A stretch of DNA of 36,950 nt from a virus. The translations under genes and the position numbers were made by a program. Positions 27,901 to 34,255 of the stretch are shown here, piece after piece. The notes beneath the pieces were generated by a model. The model worked only from the letters and a program-made list of their open reading frames with translations, was not told the origin of the DNA and searched no databases. The stretch spans positions 1 through 36,950 of IMG/VR virus record IMGVR_UViG_3300021963_000337. One strand, given 5' to 3'. The stretch's first letter is position 1; every line of letters starts with the position of its first letter.

Positions 27901-30878
27901 GGTTCATAATCAAAAATATGATCTCCAGATCCAGTTGATGTAATATCTACATATTGTTTTGTTTTATAATAAAAATCCTTTTGTTCGGAAGTTAATCCAA
28001 CAATTGATAACTTTATATTATCATTATCAATCTTTGTTACATAATAAGATGTTGCTGATAGTCCAGAAGCAGGGGTTCCTGTATAAGAATATGTAATTAT
28101 TTCCCCATTAGAATATCCATGATTTTTTAATGTAATTTGATTGAGTGATGTATTGATACCTGAAGAAGAACAAGAAGTTTTTTTGCATTGATAATCAAAT
28201 CCAGAATCAACAACAGTTATTGATGATATTTTTTTCTTTAATGCAGATGATTTAAAAATATGATTTCCAACACCATAGGAAGTTAATGATATAGTATTGA
28301 TACCAGAAACACTATCTAAGTAAGATTTATGTATTTTTATAGTAAACTGATCTTGAACAGAAACAAAATATGCGGAAGTTGTAGATAATCCACCTACACC
28401 ACTTTGCCCATTAGTATAATAGAATACTTCCTCATTATTTCTAAATTTGTGATATGTCGAAAATGAAATTGTATTATTACTCAAATCTACAAGTGTAGGT
28501 GATGATGCATTGAACTCTAACTCATGTTCGAATGAAATTAAATTTGCTTTAGCGGTAGCTCCAAATCCATTTCCACCATTGATCAGTACCTTAGGTTCTT
28601 CTAGATAATCAAATCCCGAGTCAATGATATCAATTCTAGACAAACTACCTTTAACTGATGCATAAACAGATGCTCCGAATCCTACAGAATCTGTTATAGT
28701 GATAGTTGGTGGATTGATAACATCAAAATCATCCGACGATGATAAAACATCAACATTTTCGATCGGTCCATAGTAAATATTATCTTTTGACTTATAGCTA
28801 TAAGCTTCGACACCATTTAAAAATATTCCAACTTGACCTACTGGAGTTTCATTTTTTATATCTCTATCAATAGGATTTTGTATTTTTCTTAAAAGATTTT
28901 GTGGTTGAATATATTTTCTATCTAAAGATTTTGTTGTTTGACTTTCTAAAACAAAAATATCATTTGTACATGATCCGGTAATAGAAATATATCTTTCATT
29001 ATCGATGTCATTTCTACTTCTACATAGTCTAAAAATATTATTGTCTATTTTTTTAATAAAATACCTAGATTCTACTAAATCCAAAGTGCTATTTGATCCT
29101 TGGTAGTATACCACAGAATCCCCATTATAAAGACCATGATTTTGAGAGTAAATATCAAAATCTTCAACAAAATTTCCAGAAAATTTTATAGATCTATCAT
29201 CTGGTGCAATTTCATCATTTCCATAAAATGGCAAAGAAGATGCTGCAACATAAATTGAGTTATCATCTTCAGAATAATAAGTATTCTGAACATCAGTATT
29301 AAAAATGCTTAAATCATTGCCAGAATAAACAAATTTAGTCTTAAGTAATACTTTTTCTAAAGAATACTTTAGTTGTAAATTTAGTTCAGAACTTACTCTA
29401 ATTTCTACTGATTTTTCGTTTATATAAGATACTGCTACAGATTCATATATCTGACCATTTGAAGCAATTAAGTTTACATTATCACCAATTTTGATATTAT
29501 GGTTATCATAAAAAGTTACTTGATAAGTTGGAGCAGATGAGGAGTCTTTTCTATTTAAAGAAAATATTTCATACCTAATCGGAATATTATAGAACCAATT
29601 TGCCCTAACATCATCTAATAATTTTTTACCTAAAGTTTTTACTTTGATAGAGTCATCCTTTTCATATCCGGATTGAATAATATTACTTTCTATATTGGAT
29701 AATATTCCAGTAATTCTTACAGATATGGTTTCATCAAAAAACTTTGAATATGCAAATGCATTTAATCTTATAAAGTTTTGTTTTGGTATTCTTTGATTTA
29801 TTCCAGAACATCCTAAAAATTGATTCAAGTTTTTGGATGTATATGAAACTAAAAGAGATGTTCCATTGGGTAAATTAATAATCAAATCTCCCTGATCAGG
29901 AAACCCCACCGTAGAATCTACATCAATATATGTGGTTCCTATCTCAGTATCAGTTAAAGTTTTTGTATTTGAATGAATAGTAAATTCACTAAAAACTGAT
30001 TGAATATTAGTGTCATAATAATAGTCTAATCCTAAGAGATAATATTCTTTATTATCTCTATTGAAAGGTTCTACACTTACAACAGTTCCCTGAGATTTTG
30101 GAATATTATAAATTTGATCTTGATATAAAGTAAGATTTTCTAAATTTCTAGGATCACCATTGATTGCTTCTACAACTAAAAACTTATAGTTTCTAAATTG
30201 AGCTGTAGACGGTTCAATTAAGTAATCTCTTGGTTTAATTATTTCAATATCTTTTCCATACAATGATCTAAAAAGAATTTCAAAAGACTCATCAGATCCT
30301 TTGGTTTTATAAAAATCCTTTGCTTGTTTTACAAAAATTCTTTGATTTAAATCTTTGTAAAAAGTTCTATCTTCAAATCCTGGAGTTAATTGAACTTTTA
30401 ATTTTCTAAAAAACTCTTTTAAGAAAACAACACTTAAATTTATTACACTAGTTCCGCTAATGTGAGTTTCGGAATTAGTTTGCTCAAATACTAACTCATT
30501 TGAGTATTCAGTTATTCCACTAAATCCTCGTACACACCCATCAAATGAGGTATTTGTCTTTGATTTATATGTGATAATCTCATTATCAATTAAAATCAAT
30601 CCATATTTTTCAGGAAATCCTGATGTAGAAATGACATTTATTGATTGATCAAAAAAACTTACGTCACTATTTAAAGTAGTAGAGTCTATTAGATTAGTTA
30701 AACTATCTACCTTTACATATTTGTCAATATTTTGTATTAAATCGGAAGGCGCTCCTTGATTTTCTAAAGATCGATAATATTCAGATAAAAATTCTGAGAC
30801 GAGAGGAAACTCCTCCTTTACAAAATCTGGAAGTTGATTTTGAAGTATTGAATTGATCTGAATTCTTGTATTGTTCAT
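18942..30878 (-). CDS. Giant gp7-like baseplate wedge protein with YHYH domain and many repeat modules
   Basis: 3978 aa (very roughly 430 kDa), by far the largest gene here. The N-terminal region resembles the C-terminal part of T4 gp7: FVKEEFPLVSEFLSEYYRSL, then QRIFVKQAKDFYKTKGSDES and FEILFRSLYGKDIEIIKPRD, matching T4 ...FYSTKGIEASYKFLFKVLYNEEVEIE. Its place between gp6 and gp8 is exactly the gp7 slot. Residues about 1215-1310 form a YHYH-type domain (GWAYDGNPIYGPYGY, then DQHNGRFCVTPEFPDGTY) in which the namesake motif is YAYF. The rest is modular: GxGY modules near 713-760, 1026-1145, 3270-3450 and 3700-3785; GExVxY modules near 580, 810, 920, 1640, 1807 and 2943; IDxE modules near 95 and 3075; and two copies of a beta domain near 2655-2860. 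T4 gp7 is 1032 aa. The start follows the gp6 stop by 4 nt. Confidence 0.88.
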   Translation of the reverse strand: MNNTRIQINSILQNQLPDFVKEEFPLVSEFLSEYYRSLENQGAPSDLIQNIDKYVKVDSLTNLIDSTTLNSDVSFFDQSINVISTSGFPEKYGLILIDNEIITYKSKTNTSFDGCVRGFSGITEYSNELVFEQTNSETHISGTSVINLSVVFLKEFFRKLKVQLTPGFEDRTFYKDLNQRIFVKQAKDFYKTKGSDESFEILFRSLYGKDIEIIKPRDYLIEPSTAQFRNYKFLVVEAINGDPRNLENLTLYQDQIYNIPKSQGTVVSVEPFNRDNKEYYLLGLDYYYDTNIQSVFSEFTIHSNTKTLTDTEIGTTYIDVDSTVGFPDQGDLIINLPNGTSLLVSYTSKNLNQFLGCSGINQRIPKQNFIRLNAFAYSKFFDETISVRITGILSNIESNIIQSGYEKDDSIKVKTLGKKLLDDVRANWFYNIPIRYEIFSLNRKDSSSAPTYQVTFYDNHNIKIGDNVNLIASNGQIYESVAVSYINEKSVEIRVSSELNLQLKYSLEKVLLKTKFVYSGNDLSIFNTDVQNTYYSEDDNSIYVAASSLPFYGNDEIAPDDRSIKFSGNFVEDFDIYSQNHGLYNGDSVVYYQGSNSTLDLVESRYFIKKIDNNIFRLCRSRNDIDNERYISITGSCTNDIFVLESQTTKSLDRKYIQPQNLLRKIQNPIDRDIKNETPVGQVGIFLNGVEAYSYKSKDNIYYGPIENVDVLSSSDDFDVINPPTITITDSVGFGASVYASVKGSLSRIDIIDSGFDYLEEPKVLINGGNGFGATAKANLISFEHELEFNASSPTLVDLSNNTISFSTYHKFRNNEEVFYYTNGQSGVGGLSTTSAYFVSVQDQFTIKIHKSYLDSVSGINTISLTSYGVGNHIFKSSALKKKISSITVVDSGFDYQCKKTSCSSSGINTSLNQITLKNHGYSNGEIITYSYTGTPASGLSATSYYVTKIDNDNIKLSIVGLTSEQKDFYYKTKQYVDITSTGSGDHIFDYEPITVTVSGNIGISTLSQQNFNAIVQPVFRGSVQSVFVNSGGSSYGSEIINFDKQPEFSVLKPTASQLIPVINNGFIVDVIITNSGSGYTSIPEIEVVGSGYGGKIVPILSNGQIKSVIIENRGFGYSQETTSINIIPAGSLLNLNAKIKSWKVNDVERMILSGKIVNDDGFVESSSNDNYGLQYTHKYAPRTLRKYILSKKNVNDEIIYVPDLTKSNGVEVNSTSHSPIIGWAYDGNPIYGPYGYSSASGSSTVKCLKSGYSLIANSNRPSSSIYPLGFFVEDYQFTNSGDLDQHNGRFCVTPEFPDGTYAYFCTINDGPSETRGKFYGFKKPIFPYIIGNTFKSKRIDFNFLNSSNQNDFDITNFLRNITPYNFDSPYSAYNFFSIDKKNTNQISKIGSISASTISKVGIITSGSGYKVGDVVRYDNLSGFSKVSEITGKSVNHVSVSKSDFYDLEFELNGSQNSLIGYTTIPHGYFNNDLVTISIPNYINASNIILNRNILKLNSGIGSTSYTGIVTYFNVNGNLSAVRENDVYQILDEQIKVLNIDRLNSRIRVLRNHNNTVSGFSTFPVGIAITERPRKFAIKSGINTDYDYSLNKQYYFNPIESIGVGTIFGTGIGTTLSFANPGAGVTQIFIPSKTIFIPNHNLDTNTELIYSSNGSNPISVSTNGASSFTLKENSIVYAAKISNDLIGISTVKIGFGTEGSIVGLGSTNVGKSTLYFTNVGSGYYHSFSTNYDNILRGNVYKNTVTVSTGETHGLSLRDRVQVNVFSGISSTLTVKYNDNNRVLTINERSFTSDKVDISRNTIEIENHGYITGEKILYISTSPIGGLKTEKIYYVIVNNPNSIKVADSYYQATKNIPENIDLTSSGSGSFSQVNPIIKVTKNSTLVFDLSHSSLSFTNNSQIYSAFDFDFYYDDAFVDVFKLSNSFSEREVVKVGNIGISTNATVSLKITDTTPLNLYYKLTPINLGINQTSKKQVVEEDEIVGNKITIVNSEYSGSYELVGIGSTTFNYNITRTPEVDFYSNSNALINYTTTSTTAFGGIIDLNNSFANKKYNKNIGVSTIVTEFGSGAILELNSENSGNVLRIDVDDIGFDYPSDLTLRPTCKLPDILKVNNFYSLEKIGITSIGRNYTFAPDLILKNSDNVILPEVDLTYSLGDSEVTILNNTKGINGQNSTIIPVNNSNGISITNISFNNNSKDVVVTLGSSFSSINDFPFAVGEKILVENVSVGIGTTAKGYNSSSYNYSLFTVVNIDPNIGGIGATISYNLSEYLSKNEYPGNYDSINSSGHIVPERYFPIFDISLKSNEFYSNEQVISENYSGIVQEWNSKKGILRVLSSDDFINGSAIKGLTSNTIGFATEFTSNPDLTYSVSSSTIKSDGWENNKGFLNDETQRIHDSDYYQYFSYSIKSEVQYDTWEEPVSSLNHTAGFKKFSDLQVLSSTSEFSGISTDQNDGDFVGITDISSVIDLNCVYDFDLARENNIIIDGNTKSNEVIFNSRILQDYTESIGNRVLNIDDFSGEFNSNPRSTKFSVVYTFDLDKTYNKFITYTKDRIFTEERQILLVSLLHNKSVGFLNQYARVESNLDLGSFDFNISGSEGQLLFYPVKSSINDYVVNILGFSVEDTIIGVGNTDLGDSVYVGSSTTTLPSATSSAITVVGIASTYRASKVLVQIGSTDSSYYEMDEITILHDGTNVDFQEYGQLNTPSLQTYSTAGLGTYQVYYSGSNINLDFTPYNTTTVEYNINTLRISLSDNPSSTGSYIFNNSKIESSYVAITSSPTPGITTISTYSTNYNGAYYIVSVKDTTNNEYQVSELVVLDDDSNAYISEFGIVQTGSSLGSIGATITGFGEIELNFTPNPNVDTEVVVFTSSIGETDDAISIDTLDFTNASIDTAEGFYTGTESDLRKSFNLTHNQRPIFERYFDGSDSAIVGLGSTSSIAIPENFFVTGEKVTYSYSGAGTTSAIGIATTSVSGIGLTDKLPNTLYIVKQNELRVKVAVSTADALAVPPNTVEFTSVGIGTSHRFLSTNQNSRVILGIDNLIQSPIVSTAITSSLVSSIGRADFRFDFTGITSFFGGDLIKINDEIMKITSIGLGTNPNTVTVRRSWLGTGIATHAKDSIITKISGNYNIIENTVHFVDAPYGLTPIGSTSNPPDQRDYIGIETHSTFSGRVFMRSAVPNTDSDPYSKNYIFDSLSTEFDGQTNKFTLTSNNDNISGFSTSNAIVLVNDIFQGPARPSAISIVGDYDLTETSGITSITFTGTASSTTYDVNTSSIPKGGIIVSVGSTAGLGYQPLVSAGGTAIVSVAGTISAISIGNSGSGYRVGIQTVVNVGVTTSNTGNYNIEFIGTAAVSGGHIVSVAITNPGTGYTTSNPPIVIFDSPLSYSNIPLIYSSASSGFGTGAIADIVVGQGSSVISFEITNTGYGYGQGEILTVDVGSLTGIPTDSSITFNEFQITIDRTIDDEFNGWVIGDLQVFDVIDDLFDGNRVTFPIQLNGNRTTIRSRKGSNIDIEATLLIFLNDILQVPGQGYIFNGGSVITFTEAPKEGDRCKIIFYRGTSEVDTADIDILETIKVGDTVRLNDDNIAFKENFRSVTEVVSTDTIKTNVYTSPGVSEDPNYSRPVIWCKQTEDKIVNGQQVAKDRILYEALINPSTNIIQNVSTASTQIFVESVKTFFDSADEYFQDGTTEIPQKKIIITSQDNLVSASATAIVSAAGTISSIIISDGGIGYSVAPTVIIENPIGLGITQRASAISTVSVGGTVSSISINSPGTGYTTTNPPVVLIESPSITREVVNRVSYEGDFGIISGIKTTSVGVASTGIVFDLFIPKNSFLRDLSVNSVGIATTGISGIQTGYYFVVNKSNVGKGLTSINQNGSIIGIGTSFIDNVYQVAAVSIGQTNVTGVGLTYVAKVTVSVSDYNGLTGLGFSSFYGEYSWGRIYNMTRDDAKSFVYYNNGVSGISSSPIVQRYNPLKYEDYTS

Positions 30879-30882
30879 ATTA

Positions 30883-32787
30883 TTATGATCTTACTAAATC
30901 TCCGTTGACAAAACTTGAACTTGACAAATATGTTGTTCCAGATGTATCTGCACCTGATGAAATTCTATCGGATATCATACTTATGGTGCTATTACTAATA
31001 TTTAGTTGTAGATATAGATCTTGTAATCCAATGACATCATTTGATTTTGGTATTGCTGATATTTCAATTATTGGTGATCCATTAATTGTTTTTGAAGTAG
31101 ATACAATTTTTATAGGAGACAGCACAATCTCTCCCTTAACATAATCAATAGTTCCAATATCCGAAAGTATAATTTTAGGAATTTCTGAGTTTACAAAAAT
31201 ACCTACTTTTCCAGTTCTCAAGTCTTGATTTGGAACATCAAAAAAGTATACAGTTTCTACAATCCCTTCAACATTAAATCCTGAAGATTTAATGTTATAT
31301 CCATTTCTATCTTTAACATGAAATTGATTTCCATAACAAATTTCATAAGTAGAAATTGAATTTAAAATGGGTCTTAAATTTCTTCTAATCTGGATATTAG
31401 TAATATTTGAAGTAACTGATGAATGACTATCATCTATAATCTTTAAAAATTTACTATATTTAAATCTAGCTCCATATCTATTCAGTTCTGTAGAATCTGC
31501 ATATTTGGAAATATTGTTAAATATCGTAGTTCTTGTCTCTTCAGAGTCTTTTGATAGGTTTGGATTATAATATACGGATGAATCAAATTCAACATACAAA
31601 TACTTAAGATCAAGAATTTCCGGAACTATTCCTGCAACAGAATATTTTCTTAACTTGTTTATAATATTTTGTTTCACTGTTGTTGAAATTATCTCACCGT
31701 TATTTGGTTTAATTGAAATAAAAACTTTACCAAATTGGGGAGGTGTTAAATCTTCACCACCAAATACAGAAACCGATTCTGTTTCTGGATAAATTTTAGG
31801 AATTAATGCCTCATAATCTGCTGATGTAACAGCTCTCATTTGAGAAGCATAAATTTTTGGTGCATACTTTTTAATTGAATCTATAGACTCAATTTCCTTT
31901 CCACTTCCAGATTCTGTATTTGTAGTAATTAGAGAAATTCCCGAATTTACAACACGATTCCTGTTGTCGAGTATTCTTCCACTATAAGTAAATGATCTAA
32001 CTCCATTTGCATTTTCGCCACTAGTTGTGACATAAGAAACTTCTACAAAGTTTAAATTATCCAGTTTTTGACCAAATATTCCATCACCAAATATTAACTC
32101 ATATCTTTGATCTTCTATTTCCTGAATGAAGAAAACTCTAGAGTTTGATGTTATTTCAAATAAAGAGTCTGCGAGGGTAAATTCTCTACGAACAGTACTA
32201 GATTGAGTATTTCTTACGGTTACTCTTATCAAAGAAGTATCAATGTTTGGATTTCCTAAAATAAACTTTTGATTTGGGTTATTTGAATCTACCGTAAAAT
32301 TTTCTAAAATAAATGTTCCCTCATAAATTTCTATATTCTGAAATAGAGCGATTCCATTTACTACAGGAACAGTAACATCTTGGGGAATTGTAAATGAATA
32401 ACTTGTTGATCCAAAAGTAGAAGAACTTGTACAAACAGTTCCACTTTTGAGTGTAAGTGTTTCTGGATTTGTCGTTAATGCTCTTGTATCGACAAAAAAA
32501 GATATATTTGCAGTAGATGCAGTTCTAGATCTTGGAACATATCCAATGTTTCTTGCAAGAGATACTACATTCTCTCTCAGAGTCGCACTATCAATAAAAA
32601 CCTCATTACTAACCATGTTAGCATTATATGAGGAAATGTATGTATTATATGCTAATACATCTATAATAGTTGAAAGAGTAGATCCCTCAAAATCATAGTC
32701 AGTAAAGTTTGAATTCGATCTAAGATAATCCTTAATCGAAGTCTTTATTTGATCGAAGTCTAAGTTAGTGAAATTTACTAATGCCAT
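30883..32787 (-). CDS. 6: Baseplate wedge protein gp6
   Basis: 634 aa, close to T4 gp6 (660 aa). The N-terminus MALVNFTNLDFDQIKTSIKD and SNFTDYDFEGSTLSTIIDVL, then YNTYISSYNANMVSNEVFID and SARNIGYVPRSRTA-type sequence (here ARNIGYVPRSRTASTANISF), is the standard gp6/gpJ-like region. Later blocks include YELIFGDGIFGQKLDNLNFV and the cross-phage motif AVTSADYEALIPKIYPE, then GEDLTPPQFGKVFISIKP. gp6 forms the continuous inner ring of the baseplate that drives sheath contraction. The ATG overlaps the gp25 stop as TAATG. Its order behind gp25 is the same as in T4. Confidence 0.95.
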   Translation of the reverse strand: MALVNFTNLDFDQIKTSIKDYLRSNSNFTDYDFEGSTLSTIIDVLAYNTYISSYNANMVSNEVFIDSATLRENVVSLARNIGYVPRSRTASTANISFFVDTRALTTNPETLTLKSGTVCTSSSTFGSTSYSFTIPQDVTVPVVNGIALFQNIEIYEGTFILENFTVDSNNPNQKFILGNPNIDTSLIRVTVRNTQSSTVRREFTLADSLFEITSNSRVFFIQEIEDQRYELIFGDGIFGQKLDNLNFVEVSYVTTSGENANGVRSFTYSGRILDNRNRVVNSGISLITTNTESGSGKEIESIDSIKKYAPKIYASQMRAVTSADYEALIPKIYPETESVSVFGGEDLTPPQFGKVFISIKPNNGEIISTTVKQNIINKLRKYSVAGIVPEILDLKYLYVEFDSSVYYNPNLSKDSEETRTTIFNNISKYADSTELNRYGARFKYSKFLKIIDDSHSSVTSNITNIQIRRNLRPILNSISTYEICYGNQFHVKDRNGYNIKSSGFNVEGIVETVYFFDVPNQDLRTGKVGIFVNSEIPKIILSDIGTIDYVKGEIVLSPIKIVSTSKTINGSPIIEISAIPKSNDVIGLQDLYLQLNISNSTISMISDRISSGADTSGTTYLSSSSFVNGDLVRS

Positions 32788-33188
32788 TATCGTGTTGGCT
32801 GTAGTGCGAATGATAATTGTTGCGGAAGAACATCAATTCCGACGATATAATAATTGATAGTCACATTAAATTCGTTATTGTCATAGTCTGGAGAGACATC
32901 TACTGATATTAAATCTACTCTTGGCTCATAATTACGAATTGTATTTTCAATTTCATCCTTAATTACAGAAGCAGAAATCTCATCCATGTTCTCAAAGAGA
33001 ACTTTAGATACTCTTGAACCTAAATTTTGATTAAAAAACCTTTCTCCAGGAAGAGTAAAGATGAGATTTCTTACTGAACGTGCTATAGCAGTCTCGTTTG
33101 TAATCGAGATCAGGTCATTATTCAGGGGATTAACCTGAAATGACATGCTAAGATCTTTAAAACCTTTACTTAGCCGTTCTACAGGCAT
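32787..33188 (-). CDS. 25: Baseplate wedge protein gp25
   Basis: 133 aa, the same length as T4 gp25 (132 aa). It has the gp25/lysozyme-like (GPW_gp25) fold signature: DLSMSFQVNPLNNDLISITN, ETAIARSVRNLIFTLPGERF, then FFNQNLGSRVSKVLFENMD and the C-terminal strand VDLISVDVSPDYDNNEFNVT. The EPR-like motif EPRVDL is present. gp25 binds gp6 in the inner baseplate and nucleates the sheath. It leads the baseplate operon, with its own late-promoter core 21 nt before the ATG. Confidence 0.95.
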   Translation of the reverse strand: MPVERLSKGFKDLSMSFQVNPLNNDLISITNETAIARSVRNLIFTLPGERFFNQNLGSRVSKVLFENMDEISASVIKDEIENTIRNYEPRVDLISVDVSPDYDNNEFNVTINYYIVGIDVLPQQLSFALQPTR

Positions 33189-33208
33189 GAAAATATTATA
33201 AATCTATC

Positions 33209-33469
33209 TTATTTATCACCGTTTTTTGATTCGTAGAGTGGTTCTGTCCCATACTCCCAATCGTCATAATCCTCATCATTGCGAATTTTTGCATGAAGTT
33301 CATTTTGAATCGTAAAATCATGCTTTTTGGGAGTTAGATCATCATTACTGATCTCCCTAAGCATCTTTTTGTCTTGAATTTTCTCAAAAATGCCATAATC
33401 TGATGTTAAATTGGTGGTTCCCCAGAGTTCGTACATATAATTTGGGTCACGATCTGATGGTTTTCCCAT
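33209..33469 (-). CDS. Conserved cyanophage-type hypothetical protein
   Basis: 86 aa, strongly acidic and rich in Asp, Glu and Tyr (SDRDPNYMYELWGTTNLTSD, KIRNDEDYDDWEYGTEPLYE). No membrane segment, cysteine or known domain is visible. It has the clearest ribosome site in the window, CAGGAGAGC five to nine bases before the ATG, directly after two small hairpins. Its stop codon TAA forms part of the gp25 late promoter. The function is unknown. The strong translation signal implies it is made in quantity, and its position suggests a link with virion assembly, but this is inference. Confidence 0.75.
   Translation of the reverse strand: MGKPSDRDPNYMYELWGTTNLTSDYGIFEKIQDKKMLREISNDDLTPKKHDFTIQNELHAKIRNDEDYDDWEYGTEPLYESKNGDK
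33210..33217 (-). promoter_or_regulatory. T4-type late promoter core GATAAATA (gp25 baseplate operon)
   Basis: The minus strand reads GATAAATAAG, where GAT AAA TAA are the last codons and stop (33211-33209) of the 86-aa gene. The core ends 21 nt before the gp25 ATG at 33188. It probably drives gp25, gp6 and the giant gene. Confidence 0.7.
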
Positions 33470-33479
33470 TTTTGCTCTC

Positions 33480-33522
33480 CTGATCCGTTAAATCAGAACT
33501 TTTTACGGGGTTGCTATCCCGT
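33480..33522 (-). promoter_or_regulatory. Two tandem hairpins in the leader of the 86-aa gene
   Basis: Hairpin 1 has arms ACGGG (33522-33518) and CCCGT (33509-33505) and starts at the stop codon of the 199-aa gene. Hairpin 2 has arms CTGAT (33496-33492) and ATCAG (33484-33480), and its 3' arm runs straight into the GGAG ribosome site. There is no T-run, so it is not a typical terminator. A role in mRNA processing or in timing translation is possible. Confidence 0.4.
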
Positions 33523-34121
33523 TAGTCTATGTAAAAACCTCTTCTCAAGTAATCTTCATCCTCAATGAACCTAAAATTTTCAATATTTTCCACTTTTTCA
33601 TCTTTCCAGACAGGAATTGCAACTGTATTTCCGTATCTAAAGTCTGGATTTCTTCTAAAATGAACCTCTATAAGTCGATTTCCAATAAATTCACAGTTAA
33701 TCCACTCATAATCACCTTTCAAACTATTTAATATTGTAGGAAATGGAACCTCAGCTTCTATTTTAGTCCATTTCTTCCATCGGTAAAAGGGATCTTCTTC
33801 ATCTCTCTCACCTAATACTACTAGATCCGACTTTTTATTGCGATAGTCTATACTATAGTGATCTCCATAGAACATCTCACACCAAAATTCTGATGGATGA
33901 AATCGATCAGTGCTCTTATAAATCCACTCCTTACGAGAAAATCGTCCCATACCAAGTAAATTAATACTTGGTCGGACGATATAATATCCTGAACATGGAA
34001 CAGGCACCCCTGTAGGTCCACAGAGATGCCTTAGACGTTGATTTAAAAAGAGTTTATTGTAGACCCACAGATCATCGGGATGTATTGAATTCCATTCATC
34101 TTGTGGATCTAAGTGATACAT
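33522..34121 (-). CDS. Conserved hypothetical protein, possibly ATP-grasp-like
   Basis: 199 aa, rich in Trp, Tyr, Arg and Asp. It begins MYHLDPQDEWNSIHPDDLWV. The segments CSGYYIVRPSINLLGMGRFS, EFWCEMFYGDHYSIDY and NCEFIGNRLIEVHFRRNPDF resemble, in order, the nucleotide-binding, substrate and metal-binding (E...N) elements of ATP-grasp ligases. The protein is short for that family and a lysine-containing central loop is not obvious. It is encoded next to a glycosyltransferase, and its ATG overlaps the 44-aa gene's stop as TAATG. The ATP-grasp link is a weak motif-level inference; treat it as unknown. Confidence 0.75.
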   Translation of the reverse strand: MYHLDPQDEWNSIHPDDLWVYNKLFLNQRLRHLCGPTGVPVPCSGYYIVRPSINLLGMGRFSRKEWIYKSTDRFHPSEFWCEMFYGDHYSIDYRNKKSDLVVLGERDEEDPFYRWKKWTKIEAEVPFPTILNSLKGDYEWINCEFIGNRLIEVHFRRNPDFRYGNTVAIPVWKDEKVENIENFRFIEDEDYLRRGFYID

Positions 34122-34255
34122 TACTTGCCTTGACCCCGATACTTCTTCTTACGACCATTACGAGAGGTTGGAGAGAGAAGGGTCCGGGGAGAACGGCCTT
34201 GACGTGTCTTCTTCGGTGCTCCTTTTTCAAAGATAGTCTTATTATTCAGTGCCAT
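34121..34255 (-). CDS. Very basic 44-aa protein, unknown function
   Basis: MALNNKTIFEKGAPKKTRQG, then an Arg/Ser-rich middle (RSPRTLLSPTSRNGR) and the end KKKYRGQGK. About one third of residues are Lys or Arg, and only one (Glu10) is acidic, so it should bind nucleic acid or an acidic partner. Translation is coupled on both sides by TAATG overlaps with the 48-aa and 199-aa genes. Small basic proteins of this pattern (NNKT...KKTRQG...SRNGR..KYRGQG) are familiar from T4-like cyanophages. I know no function. Confidence 0.75.
   Translation of the reverse strand: MALNNKTIFEKGAPKKTRQGRSPRTLLSPTSRNGRKKKYRGQGK

Noticed and set aside
30866-31144. A 92-aa plus-strand reading frame opposite gp6, and similar plus-strand frames inside other structural genes.
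   Set aside because: They overlap well-recognised minus-strand genes completely and have no start signals.
33505-33522. ACGGG/CCCGT hairpin as a terminator of the 199-aa operon.
   Set aside because: On the minus strand it is followed by A residues, not T, and the stem is only 5 bp.
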